DNA of 64,000 nt from Gracilariopsis chorda (taxonomy: Eukaryota > Rhodophyta > Florideophyceae > Gracilariales > Gracilariaceae), in assembly GCA_003194525.1 (NCBI GenBank), contig NBIV01000062.1, positions 124,001 to 188,000 of the forward strand. The letters run 5' to 3'. A model generated the notes under the pieces. That model was given only the letters and a program-made list of their open reading frames with translations. It ran no database searches and had not been told where the DNA came from. This document shows, piece after piece, positions 60,264 through 64,000 of the stretch (positions are counted from its first letter, which is position 1; every line of letters begins with the position of its first letter). The translations under genes and the position numbers were made by a program.

Positions 60264-61042
60264 TGCGTGGCTATGTTATGGATCTGGCGGATCTGGACGG
60301 GGAGAGCGCGTTGGGGGCGGGGGTGGGGGTGTTGCGGAAGAAGGGAAGGCAGATTGGGATCGGTAGGGTGGAATGGGGGAGGAGGATGTGGGAGAATGGT
60401 GGGGTTGGGGAGGGTGTTGGGGGCTGGCTGTAGACGGTGGGAGAAAGTAGAGGAAAGCGGGAGAATGGGCGTTGGTGGAAAAGGAAGCGTGGAAACATCG
60501 CGAGGGGGGGAGGGGGGAAGGGGATCTGAGGCGAGGGCGATGGAAAGGCGCATGTGGGCCAATGAATCGGAGAGATCAGGCGACAGCACGGGGCGGAGAA
60601 GAGCGGTGAATCCTGCGCATCAGTTGCAGCTATCTGTGGGCGGATGGCGGCGCGCGACACGACGGCTGAACCTTTCCCGGGAGGTTACGCGCGCTTCAAA
60701 TTCTACCGCAATAGTCATTCAGTGTGAATTACGGATATTTCTCGACAGCACACATGCGCCGCTGCCGCGCCACTTAAACTCTCGGCGTGGAACTGCGTTG
60801 GACACTATGACGGATGTTACACAGTGGAGGCACCATCCCTCCCCTGAGTCCCTCCCCACCCATCTCTCTCGCCACGTGCTCCCGACTCTCCCGCTCTCCG
60901 CCCGAGGCCCCCTCACTGCCCTTCTCGCCACCCTCCTCTACGCCTCCGTCCCCGTTATCCCAGTCAACCCCCGCTCTACAAACTCCCCTGTTACAGATCC
61001 CCCCCAAAACTCCCCCTCGTCAATGACGCCTACGCAAATGCA
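60264..61042. promoter_or_regulatory. Bidirectional promoter region, ATP-grasp ligase / PP4
   Basis: 780 bp between divergent start codons. The strand coding for each flanking gene is C-rich next to its start: G-rich on + at 60.30-60.53 kb (leader of the minus gene), C-rich on + at 60.83-61.03 kb (leader of PP4). The centre (about 60.55-60.80 kb) is mixed. Open frames here are composition-driven. Confidence 0.6.
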
Positions 61043-61963
61043 ATGACCCACGCCGAGCTGGATGCTTGGATTGAGCAGCTCAAGCGCTGCGAGTACCTTA
61101 ACGAGATCGAGGTCAAGTCTCTTTGCGAACAAGCCCGCGAATTGCTTGTAGAGGAGAGTAACATTCAAACAGTGTCCGCACCCGTTACCATTGCTGGCGA
61201 CATTCATGGCCAGTTTTACGACCTTCTTGAGCTGCTCAACAAGGGCGGCCCCTTGCCCGATGTGCAGTACCTCTTCATGGGCGATTTTGTCGATCGTGGT
61301 TTCAACTCCGTCGAAACCTTTTTGCTCTTGCTCACACTCAAGGTCAGGTATCCCCACCGAGTGACTCTCATTCGTGGCAATCACGAGAGTCGCCAGATCA
61401 CTCAAGTGTATGGCTTTTACGACGAGTGTATGAGAAAGTACGGCAATGCGAACGTCTGGCGCTATTGCACCGAAGTCTTTGATTACCTCGCGCTTGGTGC
61501 TTTGATTGATGGCAGTGCCTTTTGCGTGCACGGTGGTCTTTCGCCGAGTATAAACGCCCTTGATCAGATTCGCGCTATAGACCGCAAACAGGAGGTCCCG
61601 CACGACGGCGCCATGTGTGACTTGTTGTGGAGTGATCCGGATGACATAAAGGGCTGGGCCGTGTCACCACGCGGCGCCGGCTATGTTTTTGGCGGCGATA
61701 TCGTCGCCCAGTTTAACCATTTCAATGGACTTCAGCTCATTGCGAGAGCCCATCAACTTGTCATGGAAGGCTATAAAAACATGTTCAACGAAACGTTAGT
61801 TACCGTGTGGTCGGCGCCCAATTACTGTTATCGATGCGGAAATGTGGCCGCTATTCTAACTTTGGATGACAAGTTGCAAAGAACATTTAACGTTTTTAAT
61901 GCTGCTCCGCAAGACGCTCGCGGCACGACCATGAAGCGCCCCGCTCCGGAGTACTTTCTATGA
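61043..61963 (+). CDS. PPP4C: Protein phosphatase 4 catalytic subunit (PP4C/PPX)
   Basis: Single exon, 306 residues, ATG 61043. All PPP-family metal and catalytic motifs are present: GDIHGQ (52-57), GDFVDRG (80-86), GNHESR (112-117), HGGLSP, and [11 protein letters not shown]. Segments distinguishing PP4 from PP2A and PP6 match PP4: [19 protein letters not shown] at the start, LLVEESNIQ, and the VAAILTLDD...F-AAPQ-ARG end with a terminal YFL for carboxymethylation. PP4 dephosphorylates Ser/Thr in DNA repair, centrosome and splicing contexts with R2/R3 regulatory subunits. Typical length is 307. Confidence 0.96.
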   Translation: MTHAELDAWIEQLKRCEYLNEIEVKSLCEQARELLVEESNIQTVSAPVTIAGDIHGQFYDLLELLNKGGPLPDVQYLFMGDFVDRGFNSVETFLLLLTLKVRYPHRVTLIRGNHESRQITQVYGFYDECMRKYGNANVWRYCTEVFDYLALGALIDGSAFCVHGGLSPSINALDQIRAIDRKQEVPHDGAMCDLLWSDPDDIKGWAVSPRGAGYVFGGDIVAQFNHFNGLQLIARAHQLVMEGYKNMFNETLVTVWSAPNYCYRCGNVAAILTLDDKLQRTFNVFNAAPQDARGTTMKRPAPEYFL

Positions 61964-62711
61964 CATGAACCTCGTGAGATGCAAAGTGAACATGGCCGCG
62001 TAATCCCACTTGCATCGCGAGTCTTTGTCTCTTTCTAACTACATGAGCCATGTGAAGAAGGCATCTGTACTAGTAGATAATATATGTAACTGAATGCCTG
62101 CAACATATGGTAAATCAACCGTCGCTAGACAAAACAATGCAAACAGTAGAGAAGGATATCCGGCCGGATTCGCGAGTAGAAATGCTGCTGACATTTCAAA
62201 ACCATTCGCTATCACCACATCACGGCAAATGCAATAATGAGGTCAAAACGGATGTGATCAGATTGTAACACGGAACTTTGCAAACATGCCGCAAGACGAT
62301 GAGGCGTCTTGGCGTTTCCTTTCATCTCTGTCGAACCGCGCATTCTGTTTTAGTGAACTCAACTGACAGTGCAAGTGACCATCGAGATTTACTTTACTGG
62401 CTGCTCAGGCAAAAGTGAAGTACCTTGTATCTTACAAGACACGTGGAAGCGTCCAATTGCATGATGCAGCGATAGCAAAGCATTGAAATTGATGACGAGA
62501 GCGTGGGTGGAAGGGATCAGACCGTGTGTTTTGAAAAGGTGTGTCTTCGGGGTCTTTGAAAAACAGTTGTGACACCGTTACTTGTTGATACGTACCCATC
62601 GGTATCTGTAGAGAGAAAACGAGAGACCCGCAACAAACGTAAGAACTTAGTCGAGCGGTTGAAAGGCTGGCATGCCTGTGCTGCAGAACTGCATGCGAGA
62701 TAATGGCAGAC
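61964..62711. other. Convergent 3' intergenic region
   Basis: Between the PP4 stop and the ferritin stop. No conserved frame; 3' untranslated sequence of both genes is expected. Confidence 0.5.
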
Positions 62712-63485
62712 CTATTCTCGCAGAGCCAGATCAATGTGATAGACTCCATGAGGAGTACCAACTCGCTTGAGTTGAGAGAGATAATCAGCAGCAGTCTTGA
62801 TGGAGTCAACCTGATGAGTGAGATACCCCTCAATAAAGTCTTGCATTTGTACGTCACTTTGCTGAGCCGCGACCTTATGCAGATCTACCAGTTTATGGTA
62901 GACGAACTTCTCCAGTTGCAAATGTAGATCCATAGCGTAAATAGCATCACTAGTGCCGTCCTCCATGGTGAACTTCATCTCCGGCACAGCAATCGGCTGC
63001 AACTGAACGACACCACCACGCTTGTTCTGGTATTTCATGAACTCTTCGGCGTGCTCACGTTCCTCCTTGCTCTGTTCGTTGAAGTAGTGAGCGAAACCAG
63101 GCAAGGCAACCGTGTCACGATCAAAGTAGGCCCAGATGGCGTGATAGGCATACATAGCGGTGTATTCCACATTAATGTGACGATTGACAGCCTCCTCTTG
63201 TGCGGGGGTATATCCGACATCGACACGAGTCTTGACAATAGCGTCCGTCTCAGACTCCGGTGTGAATACGAGCCCGGCTAGATTCTGACCGGCTGTATTG
63301 ATGTTTACCTTGCTGAAATCGATCGAGGTGACGTCGCTAGAAACCATGCGCGGCACGCCTCTGGCGGCGCGCTTGGTAGGCTGGGCAAAGCGGGACGGCT
63401 GGTCCTGGGCACGGGCTTGAGCACCGCCATGCGTAAAGGCAGATGTACGGAGTACGAAGCCGGAGGCTGGAACAAAGGCGGACAT
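62712..63485 (-). CDS. Ferritin, probably plastid-targeted
   Basis: Single exon, 257 residues, ATG 63485. The N terminus (MSAFVPASGFVLR..., about 45 residues, rich in Ala, Arg, Ser, Gln, no long hydrophobic core) is a typical red-algal plastid transit peptide with an early Phe. The ferritin four-helix bundle follows from about residue 90: NRHINVEYTAMYAYHAIWAYFDRD with the ferroxidase Glu, FNEQSKEEREHAEEFMKYQNKRGG with the Glu-x2-His site, the LEKFVYHKL helix and DFIEGYLTHQVDSIK. It stores iron as a 24-mer and limits oxidative damage in the plastid. A plant-type extension peptide appears between transit peptide and core. TATA boxes lie upstream at 63567-63573 and 63598-63604. Confidence 0.95.
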   Translation of the reverse strand: MSAFVPASGFVLRTSAFTHGGAQARAQDQPSRFAQPTKRAARGVPRMVSSDVTSIDFSKVNINTAGQNLAGLVFTPESETDAIVKTRVDVGYTPAQEEAVNRHINVEYTAMYAYHAIWAYFDRDTVALPGFAHYFNEQSKEEREHAEEFMKYQNKRGGVVQLQPIAVPEMKFTMEDGTSDAIYAMDLHLQLEKFVYHKLVDLHKVAAQQSDVQMQDFIEGYLTHQVDSIKTAADYLSQLKRVGTPHGVYHIDLALRE

Positions 63486-64000
63486 ACTGCTGCTTTGTGG
63501 GTATGTGAGCGGAAGAGCACAGGAGGGTCGTGAGGAATGTGAAGCAGCAGCAATCGCGATTGGAGATTTTATAGAGGGTGGGATGGCGGGGTTGAGATTT
63601 TATACATGTAACATAGGGGTAACCTGCTTCGACGTGGCACCTGACCCTCAGGGCTGCCGAATGTGCCCCATCTCCCATCGTCGTCGACCGTGAAATGTTC
63701 ATTTCACCGTTTATAGATAGATACCCATCGCTATTTATCTGTGAGTGTCATGTTGCACGATTTCACGACAACGGACGACAACAGCCCTTTTTGTACCCTT
63801 CTTTGCCGGAGAGTAGCTTGAATATATTTCCGTAGCTCTGGAGTACCAGCACTGGCGTGCAATAGACCGAAAAGGATTGATACCAACGTGAGTACTGCGA
63901 CGGCAGACACAAGAAATGAACCGCCTGGACTAAGGCAAGGCGAAAATGGATGACGATAAAAAGGTACACAAGACAGTAGCCCACTAACAGCGGTAGAGAA
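63486..64000. other. Ferritin upstream region to the window edge
   Basis: Apart from the two TATA-like sites nothing was recognised. A frame at 63763-63984 (-) is hydrophobic but has no recognisable domain. Confidence 0.4.
63567..63573 (-). promoter_or_regulatory. TATA box of the ferritin gene
   Basis: TATAAAA on the minus strand, 82-88 bp upstream of the ATG at 63485; a second TATAAAA at 63598-63604 is 31 bp further upstream and could be an alternative. Confidence 0.6.

Noticed and set aside
1..64000. tRNA, rRNA and riboswitch signatures
   Set aside because: TTCGA-containing stretches (for example within array B and near 41350) were inspected by eye and lack tRNA stems; no rRNA-like sequence was seen. 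A covariance-model scan would be decisive.

Overview
The window looks like nuclear DNA of a red alga, most likely a florideophyte of the Chondrus type; this is inference from gene content and style. Genes are mostly uninterrupted. The few GT-AG introns are short and sit near 5' ends (PH-kinase, MADS, TMEM230, 14-3-3, NAA10). There are eukaryote-only proteins (14-3-3, PP4 catalytic subunit, TFIIH p44, VPS16, a VPS39-like protein, a MEF2-like MADS protein, PLATZ), a plastid-type ferritin with a red-algal-style transit peptide, and degraded non-LTR and Tc1-like transposon debris between genes. No rRNA, tRNA, CRISPR or bacterial operon structure was recognised. Several long reading frames open with TTG or GTG in the 5' leader, so starts were moved to the first sensible ATG.

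Layout. 1-4.3 kb: mostly non-coding, with a pyrimidine-rich block and a LINE 3' remnant. 4.3-15.4 kb: PH-domain protein kinase (+), TFIIH p44 (-), a membrane-anchored TroA-like binding protein (+), a Gfo/Idh/MocA oxidoreductase (-) and a four-exon MADS gene (-). 16-20.5 kb: a CpG-rich tract, a PLATZ gene whose 3' end is tandemly duplicated and split by a 166-bp LINE insertion, and TMEM230. 20.9-24.5 kb: a five-part fusion protein (papain-like domain, two cNMP-binding domains, EF-hand region, mitochondrial carrier). 27-31.7 kb: 14-3-3 and a VPS39/TGFBRAP1-type protein. 31.7-41 kb: repeat-rich DNA holding a PhyH dioxygenase and two divergent copies of an unrecognised cysteine-rich membrane-protein family. 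41.4-45 kb: NAA10 and VPS16. 45.9-58.4 kb: one 12.4-kb gene for a 4148-residue Ser-rich membrane protein with two nearly homogeneous tandem arrays and a C-terminal VWA-like domain. 58.6-63.5 kb: a carnosine-synthase-like ATP-grasp ligase, PP4 catalytic subunit and ferritin.

The neighbours do not form a pathway, although VPS16 and the VPS39-like protein would act in the same HOPS/CORVET tethering machinery. The best candidates for undescribed biology are the 1188-residue fusion protein, the giant VWA repeat protein, the paralogous membrane-protein pair, and a small transposon-like peptide whose two copies differ only at synonymous sites. Two promoter styles are visible: one gene group has strongly C-rich, strand-asymmetric leaders and the other does not.
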